Shown here: positions 12,324 through 24,258 of the stretch, piece by piece
Numbering within the stretch: position 1 is the first letter of the stretch
Layout: every line of letters starts with the position of its first letter
From: Amphirosellinia nigrospora
Taxonomy: Eukaryota > Ascomycota > Sordariomycetes > Xylariales > Xylariaceae
DNA: 64,000 bases
Direction: 5' to 3'
Assembly: GCA_004123355.1 (NCBI GenBank)
Contig: SCHM01000003.1
Span: forward strand, 5,165,058 to 5,229,057
The notes under the pieces: generated by a model
Seen by the model: the letters and a program-made list of their open reading frames with translations, nothing else
Told to the model about the DNA's origin: nothing
The model's database searches: none
Program-made: the position numbers and the translations under genes

Positions 12324-13877
12324 CTAGCCGATGATCTTCTTCTCCTCGCCAGCAGGGGTAGGGGGACCCGAAGCGACCTTGTCTGTTGGCGACATCGCTG
12401 TAGGGCTACTGACAGTTTCGCCGGTGATACCCGCCTCTTGTTGCTTGTGCCCAGAATCGACCTTTGAGACCTTGGAGCTTGTTGAGCTTTGGGATTCGGG
12501 GCCTCCCACCACGGGCGAGGCCGGAGTGCTTTCGTATGCGGGGCCCGTTGCGCCAGCAGCGACACTGATAGCCTGAAACCACTTCTGTGCATCTGCCGGC
12601 GAGTGCGCCTTGAAAGCAAGTTCGGACGTACCAGCGATCTTGCTGCTGAAACTTTTATTTTTATCTTTCCCCTTGACATTGAACTTGTCTCCGCTAGGCA
12701 TGCCGATAACTGCGTCAGGCAGATAGATTGACAGTTCTGGCTTAGGATCGTGCTGCAGGTTATCATCATCTTTGAACTCGTGAAGATATTTCGTTGGGGT
12801 TACGACGTAGTAAGCAGATTGGGTGCCCCACGAAAGCTTGTTGCGCGACTTGCGCTCAAGACTCCCTCAATAAGCGACTTAGTCGCGGCGTGGCTCTGGT
12901 TGGGGAAGGTGACGGCATCTAGACTTCTCGGGGGTCGTTCGGGTTCACTAAACGGTGTCCATCTCGAGTCTGGAATCCTTGCCATTCGAAATCGCCGGGA
13001 TTCGTTGTGCGGCACCAAGCATGTCTGCGTAGAGCGCTCGGGTCTTTTCGGCCTGTCCGCCAGCGACTTGATTGAAAGCCTCCATGGCTTCTTGGACAAC
13101 CTGAACAACATGGGCCTCGAAAGCCTGGAAACCGTCTTGGACGTGGATAAGGTCGTTGTTGTGGTTATTCTCTGCAATAATCTGCTTGTTCAGTCGATGG
13201 AGCACCCCACGCTTAAGCACGTAGGGGTCGTCGGTGGATTCAGCTTCCCTCCAGTAGATTCGAACGATGCGGAATGTTGCCCAAGCAGTTCGATGTGCTT
13301 CTGAGTGGCATTCCTAGCTCGCTCAATCTCCTTAGCACCCTTTTCCACTCCGTGTGAAACTTCCTTGTGTTTAGCCTTGATCTCTTTGTGTAGGCGCTCA
13401 AGAATAGGGAGCACCGTGCCCTTAAGAGTCTTCTCCGTCTCGGTGTTGGAGTTGACCATAGCCTTGAGCCTGTCAGTCTCTCTGAGGCCATGATCGTTGG
13501 GTGGAGTGACTGACCTGCGTATTAACCCGCATGTTCTCGAAGAAGCCAGCGACACCGCCAAGGCCCTGATCAAAATGGTGGCCCTCTCTCAAGGGATGAG
13601 AGATCGTCTTAAGAACCTTCTCATACTCTTTGGAATGGGCTTTGTGAACCTTCTCCACAGCACCAATATACTCCTCGAGGTACCCCACAGCATGTTTCCA
13701 GGCCTGTAACCTCTCTGTGAGGAGCCCCGCGGTCTGATCGCACATCTGCTGTCAGTATGTACCGACAACGAAACGACAAAAAGGGCGACTCACGGTGGAG
13801 GGGTCGATTTCGGGGACGGCTTCGTCGCTAAAGGTTGTGCCCTGCCTTAGGGGCATCGTCTTGGAGTCGCCACTCAT
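12324..13877 (-). CDS. slm1: Slm1-like BAR and PH domain protein (frame broken four times)
   Basis: A membrane-associated TORC2 and phosphoinositide signalling family: an N-terminal F-BAR-like helical region, then a PH domain. Exon 1 (13877-13794) encodes MSGDSKT. Exon 2 (about 13748-13515) holds LLTERLQAWKHAVGYLEEYI and a PLREGHHFDQGLGG motif. Exon 3 runs from about 13462 to the stop. BAR helices continue through LKGTVLPILERLHKEIKAKH and HIELLGQHSASFES. The PH domain begins near YYVVTPTKYLHEFKDDD and ends at the AFKAHSPADAQKWFQAI helix, followed by a Ser/Pro/Thr tail. Family similarity changes frame near 13242, 12996, 12932 and 12858, each consistent with one missing base, three of them in C or G runs. 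I read this as a real gene with sequence errors, though a pseudogene is possible. The exon 2 acceptor is ambiguous by one codon. Confidence 0.8.
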
Positions 13878-15241
13878 AGTAGCGAGGAGTATAGTCGAAT
13901 GTCTGTGTGGCCTAGTGCTAGGGAGACAGAGGAATTATGTCGACTTGTCGCTCTACCATGAAACTTGTGGATGGAGTGAGGAGATAAAGAATCGATGTCG
14001 AAAGGGGCTGCAGACGGGGATATTGTATAGAAGTGTCTGCCAAGGAGTCGGTGCAGACGTTGGGCAGGTCAGGCGGTCAGTGTCGTGAGGAGCGTCGACG
14101 TCGGGTCGTGGATCGCAGCGTGAATCGTAGTTGAATCGAGGGGACGCGGGGCCAGCTCGTGGCAAACAGGATATGATAGATCTAACAATATATAGTGACG
14201 ATGTTAGCGCCGGCTAGGCGAGGTAGCAATTGGTTGCAATGTGGTGTTATCGGGGATACAAGTACAAGTAAAAGTCCCAGTGGACCCCTGCGCCGATCGC
14301 CAAAGCTGTTCATGGTTCATGAGCCCACCACGAAGTCGCGACATCCCGGCGCAATACCCCGCATAGACAGGAATATAAGTCTACCTACCGTACCTGTGTC
14401 TTGATGTGGTGTGGTATGCGGACACGAGCAGAGACATCACATCATGCATGCGCACAATATGTTATCGAATTCGAAGCAGTAAAAAAGGAGACACGAAAGA
14501 TTGAATTGAAAGATGAGACACCAGGCTTAGCCTACCCTTGGAGTGGAGGAATTAACCGAACTTGGAGCAGTCGGATCTATGTAAGACGGTCTAGTGTAGG
14601 GCAATAATGCGATCCATAACCGATAACTGGATGGGATGAATAAAAATGTTGAGGTCATCGATTTTGAAATGGTCCCAGCGAGAGGCGTTTGTGATAAGAC
14701 TACCCACCCATACATACCTCATAAAAGACTTACGAATCCGGGCGTATCCTAAGTACCTATCTAGGTAGTACTAGTAAACCACATTCTTTGGGCGCCCTTT
14801 CCCCCAAATTGTTGTCAAAAGATGTTTGGGTTCGGGTATGTGACGTCAGTGGCGTTAGCTATAATATCAGCATTTACATAGCACATCCTGATAGGGACGG
14901 ATTCTAGGAGGACTGAGGAACCCATCAAAAGTCATTCCGTATCAATCTCATTTTCATATGTCATTAGCACCGACATGGCCTGGAGTCGTAGTGCCTCGAA
15001 TCAGATGTTTCAGGACTAAAGGATAGTATTGGTTGCGGTAAGCCAAATAAATAGGCTGGTGGTATATTCAGTTGGATATCGATGCTGCCCGGACAAAGCC
15101 CCGTCTCGTGGAAGGGAGCCGAGCTCACTACTATACTGGTTCTATAACGAGAAATCAATGGCGCCGCCGACGTAATGATCCGCTAGTCTATTTCAACGTG
15201 ATCCTCTATAGCCCTAAACTCCAAACATGCTCGAATTCAGA
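13878..15241. other. intergenic between two minus-strand genes
   Basis: Upstream region of the BAR-PH gene and downstream region of creD. Several short frames, none family-like. No repeats of note beyond AGGTAGTA-type words near 14750. Confidence 0.5.
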
Positions 15242-17288
15242 TCATATCGTCAAATGCTCCGCTGATGATAATTGCATCGTACTCGGCCCTCCAAAAGGGG
15301 GCTTGGGTTGGCAGCGAACGAATGTGTTACCCATGTAGCGAGGTTCATGATGTGCCCCTGTGCTGCAAGGGCCATAGCCGTCGCTCGCCATCGTGCCCAC
15401 CCACATGACTAGACAAAAAGCTGAAGCCATGTGCATGGCCGCGAGTTGCACCTGACGTGCTCCTTGGCCCCCCGACCCGCTGCCTGATGCTTCAGCCACC
15501 GGTCCTTCTGCAATTGCTTCCATTGGGTCTGTAATGATGTGAGAAGGGGAGCCCGGTGCGCTGGTCGCTGTATCGTAGTCCGGGAGTCCGAGCGTATCGT
15601 TATAGCTTGATGCCCTAGGCAGGCGTGTTCTCGTTGCTGTTGTGTAGCTCGGGACTTTGCTAAGCTGTTCCATGTTTGGGAATTCGTTTGGGGCTGGTGG
15701 TGTGCCGTGGCCCGAGCGGCTAGGGTTCTCTTCTTCACTGGTGCGCCTCGACAATTCTGGCGAATGCGGCAACGAGGAGTCTATAGCGTGCTCGCTATCG
15801 CGAGGGAGATGAGGCGTGATGGCACCCGAGCCAGAATCGTGGGATGGATGGAAGCTACTTCTATGGGAAGCGTTAAGTGACATGTCCTGTAACCTGGACG
15901 ATAGAGCGGCAGGCGTAATGGCAGCATCGTGAGCAATGGCCGCTGCCAGATTTTCTGAGGATCCTGCTCGAGAATGGCCATAGAAGGGGGTATTGGGGCC
16001 GCTTTGCACGCCTGGCGTCATGATACCACTAATGTCCACACCATCGTAAAGCTGATCAAGAACGTGCTGGCCGTATCCTGGCGGCGCCATAACCCCATGA
16101 TCGTTCGTTGCCTCGCCTACTGTATCGGGTGATTGCGCAACGAGATTTCCATCATCGTCTAACGGCATATTCGGCGAGATGAAGATAACTACAGGCAACG
16201 TAGCACGAAGCTAGAATCTCAGTTAGCCGGCACCAGTTACACATGGGAGACCTGTTGCATGGGGCCATACCTCGGAAACGTGACCATCTGGGTTGTTGAG
16301 AGCAATGGTAAGACTTAATTTGTGCTTTATTTTAATCCCTCGAGCGGCGCAGTCTTGTATGCACTTATTGAGCTTCTTCGGTAGTGGAAATTCGTGGTTG
16401 ACGACCCATCCCTCTTGCTCGGTTTCTTCAATCACGTCCCTCCAGTGCTTTTCCCGCGTCACCTCCAAAGTCCACGTTGCTATCTCACGGTCGTTTTTAT
16501 GCGTTGTCGTGGAAATGCCTTCTCCAGACACTGTGAATTCTTGCAACTCGATCATCTTCGCCTTGATATTGCCCATCTCCAAGCCTTTCAAAAGCGGCGT
16601 GAAGCGCATCTCGAGGGGCACGCTGGTACCAAACACAACAGCTTTCTGAAGAATGACGACAGAATATTCTATCTTGTTCGGCCATAAGTTCTCCACGCTC
16701 GTCGCGTGGTTCAATTCTAAATCTGAAGGTGCCAAGGTTCGGATTATTCGTAGCCGCTTAGTGGCATGGAAGTTCTTGAGTAGCTTGCCACGGGATACCG
16801 TCGCTTTGAGAGCATAAGTGATACCTGTTTGGTACAACCCCTCAACACTCTCGGCTGTGTCACCTGGGAGCAAGACTTCAAACGGCCACTCGTAATTGCC
16901 CGGGGGAAGGACCACATGATGAGTCGGTCCTCCGACAAAAGGATCCCAGTTGTGCTTCAGGATTTCGATTGTTCGATCTGTTCTCTGATTGTGGGTGCCT
17001 GATGGGGTATACCTGCCGTCTAACCAGGCTATACGACAGTAACCTATAAGCCGGAGATGGATATCCTCAACTTTCAACTGCTCTCTTAAGCACAGAACAA
17101 CCACGCCTTTCAAAATCTGACCGGTTGCCTCGTGCTCCTTTCCACGAAGCACAATGAAGTCGTTATCAAGCCTGCATATGAATGAGCGAATGTCCACGAC
17201 GATATTCGTAACAAACTCTTCGAACTAACCGTATCTCGAATAGGGAACAGTGCCGACCACCGATCGAAGTAAACGGGTTGAATGGCAT
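15242..17288 (-). CDS. creD: CreD-like arrestin-related ubiquitin ligase adaptor
   Basis: Three exons (17288-17230, 17171-16271, 16210-15242) splice into an intact 642-residue frame. The arrestin N-domain starts FEIRLDNDFIVLRG, formed across intron 1, and contains LPPGNYEWPFEVLLPGDTAE and LWPNKIEYSV. The arrestin C-domain runs from FGTSVPLEMRFTPLLKGLE to about VVIFISPNMPLDDDG, split by intron 2. The C-terminal half is disordered and carries PY-type motifs: PPGY near residues 363-366, plus VPSY and LPDY further on. Such adaptors recruit HECT ligases of the Rsp5/HulA type to transporters, and in Aspergillus CreD acts in carbon catabolite regulation. The start at 17288 is chosen because only that frame links to the conserved FEIRLDND after splicing. 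The final 60 residues, with a hydrophobic CLVMWVG patch, look unlike the usual tail. Confidence 0.9.
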
Positions 17289-20200
17289 TTTCGTCGTCGT
17301 ATATTGTCACGATACCCGTTCCCCCGGCTCCCCTCGGACAAAGACGTATGTGTATATCGTAGAGACTAACCTAGGGTGCAAGGTATTTTAGGCCCTTTAG
17401 GTGATAACAACAATCATACCACACCTGTACCTGAAGATATTGGCAGTTGTTGAGTAAATGGTGATGAATGGGAAGTTCGTAGATGCAGAATAAAACGCTG
17501 CTATGTAATGGTTTAAGCGAGCTGGGCATGTAACTCTACAAATAGATCACGCGACATGCAGTAATGAGGCGAAGAATCATGGGGCCGAAATTGCGATGTT
17601 GGTAAGATTTGGCGATGGCAAACAAGCAGGTTGTGCTTTGTGAGGGGCAACCTTGCAGCGGCGATACCGACCGAGCAGGATGTTGGCGACAAGTAAGACG
17701 CCCTTATTTAGATTGAAAATAAAAAAGGGCGCAACGAGTTATTTTGTCCTCTTTGCAATTGGTTTCCTCAATGAATGAATACGATGAATAATAGAGGGAA
17801 CAGAGGTAAGGGAGGCGGAAGCTATTGACGATGAAAAGTTATACGACGATGTGAGTGGATCTAGAATTGGTTCCTTCGATATTCAACTCAGCAGAATTTG
17901 CTACAAAGCAGGGTTGGCTTCAGTTGGTGTGTTGCTTGGTAGATAGGATGACTGTGTCGTTGTAAGCCGTTGGGTGTGGAGGGTGCTAGAATTTGTGATA
18001 AAAGAGTTACGCAAATCTGGTTGATTCTCAATTTTGGGATTTTGAGAATTTGCGACCAGGCATCTCTATCTCAGCTAAAAGACGAATCACAGCCTATTAT
18101 TCATTGCACGTCTTCGCACACCGACACCGTCTTCGGGAACCACTTAATACGGTTTTTTACGGACCAGCTAGAAGAAGAAGTCAGTCAGTCAGTCTGCGAC
18201 AGCGAAGTCGCGATACGCTATCGAATTGTTTAGTTACGGCGACATCCGGGGCTATCGTTCATGCTGTGCGCTATGGTTACGGGGAAGAGCCCATGTGTCA
18301 ATGGGCGACCGAATGCGGCCAAATGCAGGGGGTATTCGGCCGCAGTGGGCCAGTGTTGGATTCTTTAGGCAAGGTAGGCAGACTACAATAACACTGGGTG
18401 TGTTGGTTTATAGATGATTTAGTTGTGCGAATGATATCAAAAGCCTCTCCTCTGATACTGAACGATCTAGGTACCTGATTACCTGTTGTCTTGTCATATG
18501 CCTTGATATCTACCTAGTTATCTACTTAGTAACTACTGCTGTGGATACGCCAAGGTTGTGTGAATCGCGCAATCCAGGCTGAGATAGCAGGCGAATCATA
18601 TACACAACGATGATACGTTCCAATTTAGATGTTACCTACCTATATGCAGAACCTGAAGACAAATAAGGCGAAAGCTTGGTTACTTTAGAGAGGGGGTTTT
18701 GATCTTCACATATTTAGGTGTCTATCTTGTTTAGCTGTTATTGTCTTCCTATTGCTGAAGGTAGTTCTAAAGAAGCCGATTAGGTATGCCGGGCTAGTGT
18801 CAGCATGTTCAGCTGCTCCGCACTTTTATCAAGTGCATCTGCAGCCACCAGCTGATGACCTCGGTGTTGGGGTAATTCCATATTTTTGGGGAGAGGGACT
18901 TGGATGCATCGTAAGGCAATACCTAGGTATATCAGAGTCTGTAGTTGTTCGGTATTCTCATCTATATCAAACGCCATACGGACAGCAGGACACATTCACT
19001 TGTGGGTTGCCAGAAGCGCCGTACGATTGCGGGTGCCCTTTATGTCAATATGGGCCGATCATGGCACTACCGGGAGGTCGCGCGTATCATAAAGAGTAAA
19101 ACGCCGCTCGAATTCCCGAATGTCCTGAGCAAGGACTACGGATCTACCACGGCTTTGCTGTCCGTGGCATAACGGAGGTTGCCGAACCTTGGCGATCAGG
19201 TCCTACTTTCAACTCCGATCCATTACAGTACTTTTACTTGTGATGTTTAAAATCACTTCGTCCTCTGTAGGATCTTATAATGATTTCAATACACTCGGGC
19301 GAGATATGAACGTAATACAGCATAAACGTGACCCAACTTCAAGTGCCCACAGTAGCATAAATTCAAAGCCCAGCTGATTATCACTCAAGGCGCATTGGCG
19401 GAATAACTGTCCAGGCCAACAAGACTTTTCCCCCTTGCCAATAAGAGTAGGAAGTTGAGCGCTTGAGCCTCCTGCTAAAAGCACGCAAGGGTTTCTAAAG
19501 ATAAGGTAACGTCCTACCATTAGCTAGCCGAACCACCTTAGCCTCATGAGGTGGTGCATGGTAGATAGTGCCTTACTCGTAGTGTGCCTACCAAGCTTCA
19601 GCCTCAAGGCTCTCGGCAAGTTGAGGAATATCATCCGTACTTGCGCTGCTTTAGGACCCTTCACAACCTCAATCTTTTTTCTTTTACGCGGGCCAGTGAA
19701 TAGATACAACCGTTGATACAATTTTGTCTACTATAGAGACGAGACTAGCAATCGAAGAAGCTGGGATGAGAACGGGATGAAAGTGGAACGCACTAAGGCC
19801 TCACTGCCGTCCCGCTCAAATATCCACATCTTTTACTAGCTATGAGGACCCTTCCTTTAAACCCTTTAGAGATACGAAAGGAGCCTCATTTCTGATCGTG
19901 CCCAATCGACAGGATAGAAAAAATTTTCAGGTTCTATCAGAGCGCTTCAAGCGGTGTGTGTAATATCGCCATGGACTAAAGATGAAAAGGGCCGAGTCTT
20001 CTTCACGAGGTAAATAACTCATGCGACATGAAAAGAACAGCACCTCAATCTCAAACCCTGAGCCCCCACCTATTTAAAACCAATATCAAATTTGCCTTTC
20101 ACGAATACGTGTCTGAGGGAAATTATCATAGCGCAGTTCAAGACGTTAAACGACCTTGTTGGACTATCCACGCTACAAGGAGTTTGATAATCATAATCAT

Positions 20201-20730
20201 TCTTATTCAACCGTCATAGTCCCACGTGGGGGTCGTCATCATAGGTTCGCAGAGAGACCTACCTCCATGAGCCCTATGTTCATCACATAGCGTCACTGCT
20301 ACCTAGTCAGCCCATGCTGTTTAACGGATTAAAATCGTCAATGATTTTCCAACAAGATGCCTCGGATGACATCCATAGATCTACTAGATTAGTTAGGTAT
20401 ATGTCGATTTAGGTTCGATTACTAATTGCGCTATATGATTATCGCCTTCAGTTCGTCTTGTAGGAGCCCCCCTAGCCTGATATGACGCTTTTCCAAAATT
20501 CAAGGAACCGAAACCTTATTGTGGCATGTTTATTGCTTGGGAATGTATTCCTTATAGTAGCCATTACCATGGATTCCAGCTCGCTCACTCCACCACCTCT
20601 GAAACACGAATAACACTCTCATTCGTCATGGGCAGACCATTGCCTAGCATAACACCTACTACCATGTAGCCCGGGGGGACCGTGCGCACGTTGCCAAGCA
20701 GACATTATCGGGTATCAAATCTAGCAGCAC
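17289..20730. other. 3.4-kb spacer between creD and creC
   Basis: Contains the creD promoter and the creC 3' region. No frame resembles a known protein. A fragment related to the dispersed repeat lies near 20236-20290. The rest is AT-rich spacer with no clear features. Confidence 0.5.
20236..20290. repeat. dispersed repeat, partial copy D
   Basis: The order of words CGCAGAGAGACC, TACCTCCATGAGCCCTATG matches the middle of copies A and C (GCACAGAGGACC, CATCTCCATGGGCTCTACG). The flanks do not extend the match. Weak but co-linear. Confidence 0.35.
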
Positions 20731-22994
20731 CTACACCACATCTGGCGTATTATATGTTTCATTATTCGGTTGAGTAAGAGAGTCTGATGGTCGACTCCAG
20801 GCTCGAATATGACCTGTATATACCAGCGTCAGGAATTTTCATGCCTCGATGATAGATCAACTCACCGGTCTTGCAGCTGGTCATAATGGACTCCTCGGTG
20901 AACGCTATCCAGCTCAATGGATCCTTGTCGGCGATCTTGGTCAATACTGGAGGCAGTATTGCTACATTGGACCGCGGTTCAACGGGATAATTAATACTTA
21001 GTTTTGCGTCGTCGCCGTCTGAGACCGAAATTGTCGATCCAGGGCGTATCCTACCCGGAGGCGTACCCTGGGTTTCGGCTCGATGCAAGGTCGGGACACG
21101 GGACGAAACTGAACCGCGTTGTCGGTGTGACGACTAAAGGTTAAGTAAATATACGTCATGATTGGCTTAGGCGGACTCACAATTTTCGGCTTATGCAACA
21201 TTCCTACGTTGAAATCCCACAAACACAATCGGCAGTCTTCTCCTACACTGCCAAAGCGGTAATTTTTTTCGTCGCACCTCCACGGGTCAAAAGCAACCGA
21301 GGTCACCCATGATTGGTGCCCTTGGCACCGTGCTATGAGTGTGGTCTCTTGGGGGTACCAAATCGAAATCAAATCATCTTGTCCACCCGTTAAGACATAC
21401 TTGCCATCAGGAGACCAGCAAACGCAAGTGAATCCACCATAATATGCATTATATAAGCCAAGTAGTCTGTCGCGCCCGAAGTCAGTCTTCCTGTATTGAG
21501 TAAGCTCTGTGCGAAAATGGAATTGCTCACTCTTCCTTGAGATAGTCAATGATTCGCATTGTTCCGTCCTCAGAGACAACGGCGAGATGACGATTATCTG
21601 GCGAGAAATTAAAAGCATTGATTCGCTGGTTTGAAAGTTTCCAGATGGCAACTGGGTTCGTTTTCTGGTTCTTCGAATGGACTGACTTCAGCACCGATAT
21701 TTTGTCAGAGGGCTTGATGTTAGGAGGTGTGTTTTCGCCATTCGGCTGAATTTCCTCCTCCTCTGGGTTAAAAACAACGTCTTCCTTCTCCTTATCGTAG
21801 ACAACTAACGAACCATCCATGTGTGCGGCGAGGAAGAGATTTTCGGCTCCAGGAATCCAGCGTATCTGTGACACTGGAGTCTTGTTGATAACACCCTGAT
21901 TGCCATGGTAAATAAACGCCGGTGGTTACAGGTTCACACGACTTACGTTCTTGTTAAGCCTCGTATACCGCTGAGACATTGCCTCCCACCAAATGATCTC
22001 GCCGGTGGAGAATCCCATGATGATATCCAGATGAGTGGAGCTTTTCGTAACCGAGTTCACATCATGGCTGAGGCAATGAGCCTTGGTGAATAGGATCTTG
22101 GTTAGGTAGTCGACCTTCGTGGAGGATGATAGGTCCAGCCATTGAAATGCACGGTTGATATTTGCAAAAGCGAAGACTCCGTCGTTTGGTCTCTCTGCCA
22201 TTTTCTTGGAAAATGCCTCGTTAATTATGACGCGCGAGATAAACGATGAATTACTCTTAGTCATGTTATTCTTCGGCTTCCGGCGCTTGTTTGGGTCCTT
22301 GAATCTCTCAGGGGCCAGAGCGCGTTTCCGTCGCCAAACGCTGGCGCAGAAACAGCTGTGACCGAGCCCGGACCGCCAATATCGCTCGCTGAGGTACCCT
22401 CCCCTCCCCATCGCTACTAAGCTTAGCATCGTTAGAAAGCCTCCATTCGTTAGGGTGCTCGGCTATGCTACCGGGTAGAGTTGCCGTTGCCGCGAGTCTA
22501 TAGAAGGCAGGAGGTGGCCGTCGCGCCTCGAGGCTAAGGAGAGACACTCTTGTGCCGGTAGTGGCCGGTTGAGGATTCGTCGCGAGCGGGTTTGGGTTGA
22601 TCACGGGGGCTTCTGAGGGATGAGGCGGAGGTGTCGCGAGAAGTAAATCGTCTTTGAGCACATATGTTCCTATTACAAGGCTTCAGCGCCCTATACTAAA
22701 GATAATCTGCCTGGGAGGGATGAGGCGGGAGGCGGGGCAGGGCGCATACCCTCTCCAACAAGAAACTGGTCTTCCGGTGTCGATAGGATGTTGTTCGTCT
22801 CGATCATCGGGGCCACGTGGCCTGCAGCGACAGCAGCATTGTATGCCGCCTGTGTGGGATATCTCGGAGGGGGTGGTAACACACTGTAGGTGCCAAAGCA
22901 ACGAGGGCGTCATGGTTAACGATCATCGGGTTGAAGCAAGCGCTGTGAAAGATAAAGAGAGCGAAACGCTCACCAACTGGGGTCCTTACAACAT
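20731..22994 (-). CDS. creC: CreC-like WD40 catabolite repression protein (two frame breaks)
   Basis: The WD40 partner of the deubiquitinase CreB in carbon catabolite repression. Seven exons: 22994-22990, 22883-22750, 22669-21947, 21895-21531, 21466-21181, 21133-20866 and 20813-20731. The first coding exon is only ATGTT; after a 106-nt intron it gives [10 protein letters not shown], the expected N-terminus. Next come [20 protein letters not shown], a low-complexity stretch, then [17 protein letters not shown] and [20 protein letters not shown] repeats include [51 protein letters not shown] and [17 protein letters not shown]. The last exon gives GHIRAWSRP. In the linker, similarity jumps frame at a GGGGAGGGG run (about 22400) and again near 22322, each explained by one missing base. 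All splice phases agree elsewhere. Sequence error is more likely than a dead gene. Confidence 0.88.
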
Positions 22995-24258
22995 GGCCAC
23001 AGACAGACAATTGAGGTCGAAGCGAGGGTATATCAAAGATGGTATTAATTTCAGCCTTCTGTCTACCCTATCGCGCCAACGGTCCCATAGGACCTATCCA
23101 GAGCCGAACAAAAACGTGCATATGCGACAATCGGTACCAGACAGTGGACAGGGTCAGACTTCCATGATAGCAGAACTCAAGCAAGCTGACGAGAGTTGGG
23201 ATACTCAGGTACAGGAGTTCGAGGGAGGGTTAATGCGCGATCGCCTGTCTAGCGTACCGATGGACCATTTGTATCCTGGCCGAAGGAGTGCGTAGACTAA
23301 ACTACTGTAGAATAAGTACACTTTGGTACGCAACGATCACCTACTGTAGTGTAGGAGCAGAAGGCTGGGAGCATCAAACGGCTATGTAGCAGGGATTCCT
23401 CTTCCTGCTTGACAACCTGGGGTACATGTACTGCTGTGGGGTACGACATGAGGGCCAATTGGCTAGATGAAAACAGTACAGAGGTACATAGTACGACGGA
23501 GATACACTAGGTACTAAGTAGGTAGTGTATATAAGTCCAGATTAGCCAGTCACAAATGGCTTCTATTATCGTGAGATCCTTGCAGCTTATATTATTAGTA
23601 TTGTAGGTAGATGCGGGCTGGATGAGGGTGCGTTGATCATAAAACTGGTATTATACGTACGTAACAGCTGATTCAATTTTTGTGTTGATGCTTCGTTCAG
23701 CATACATATTGAATTGGCAGGTTACCGACGTATATCTATATTAGTACATGACGTTGGTGGAAACCGACATACATATGTACAATAGAAGAGAACTTCAATG
23801 TTGAAGATGGAGAAAGACATTGAGCCAGGTAGGTATTCAAAATGCTGCATCTTTGATGCCCATCGGCCGATCACCTTGGAACCTAAGCTAAGGGTTCATT
23901 AAAATGCACGCTGGCTACCTATGACTACAGGGGCATTTGCACTAATGAAAGTCGCCGTCACCTCCAACCTCCAACCTAGCTAATCGGAAAGACTCCATTA
24001 CACTATCCCAGCTTCCTCTAAACCCAACTATAATATCATCCTCATCATAACACAGCTACCGCCCCATCACCCACTCACCAATTGCTCCCAATCGCCCGTG
24101 CCTTCAACGTCATCATCAATTTTGGTTTATAGTCGGATCGTCTCGTATACAGCAGCAGCAGCAACTGCGTTCCTTGGATAGCGTGTCGCTCTCGGACCCC
24201 TGGGCATGGCCTTGTAATAAAGCAGGGTCCTTAACCGCCGTGATACTGTTGCACCACT
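22995..24258. other. intergenic between divergent creC and Miro genes
   Basis: Shared upstream region of two divergent genes. A long plus-strand open frame (22654-23295) overlaps creC exons in antisense and is a shadow. Words such as TACGTACGTA and AGGTACCTAGTA occur. A short CAG run lies at about 24150. Confidence 0.5.

Noticed and set aside
12750-13304. 184-codon plus-strand open frame
   Set aside because: Antisense to the BAR-PH gene, whose protein is recognisable on the minus strand.
22654-23295. 213-codon open frame on the plus strand
   Set aside because: It lies antisense to creC exons 1-3. creC has clear family motifs and matching splice sites, so the plus frame is a shadow.
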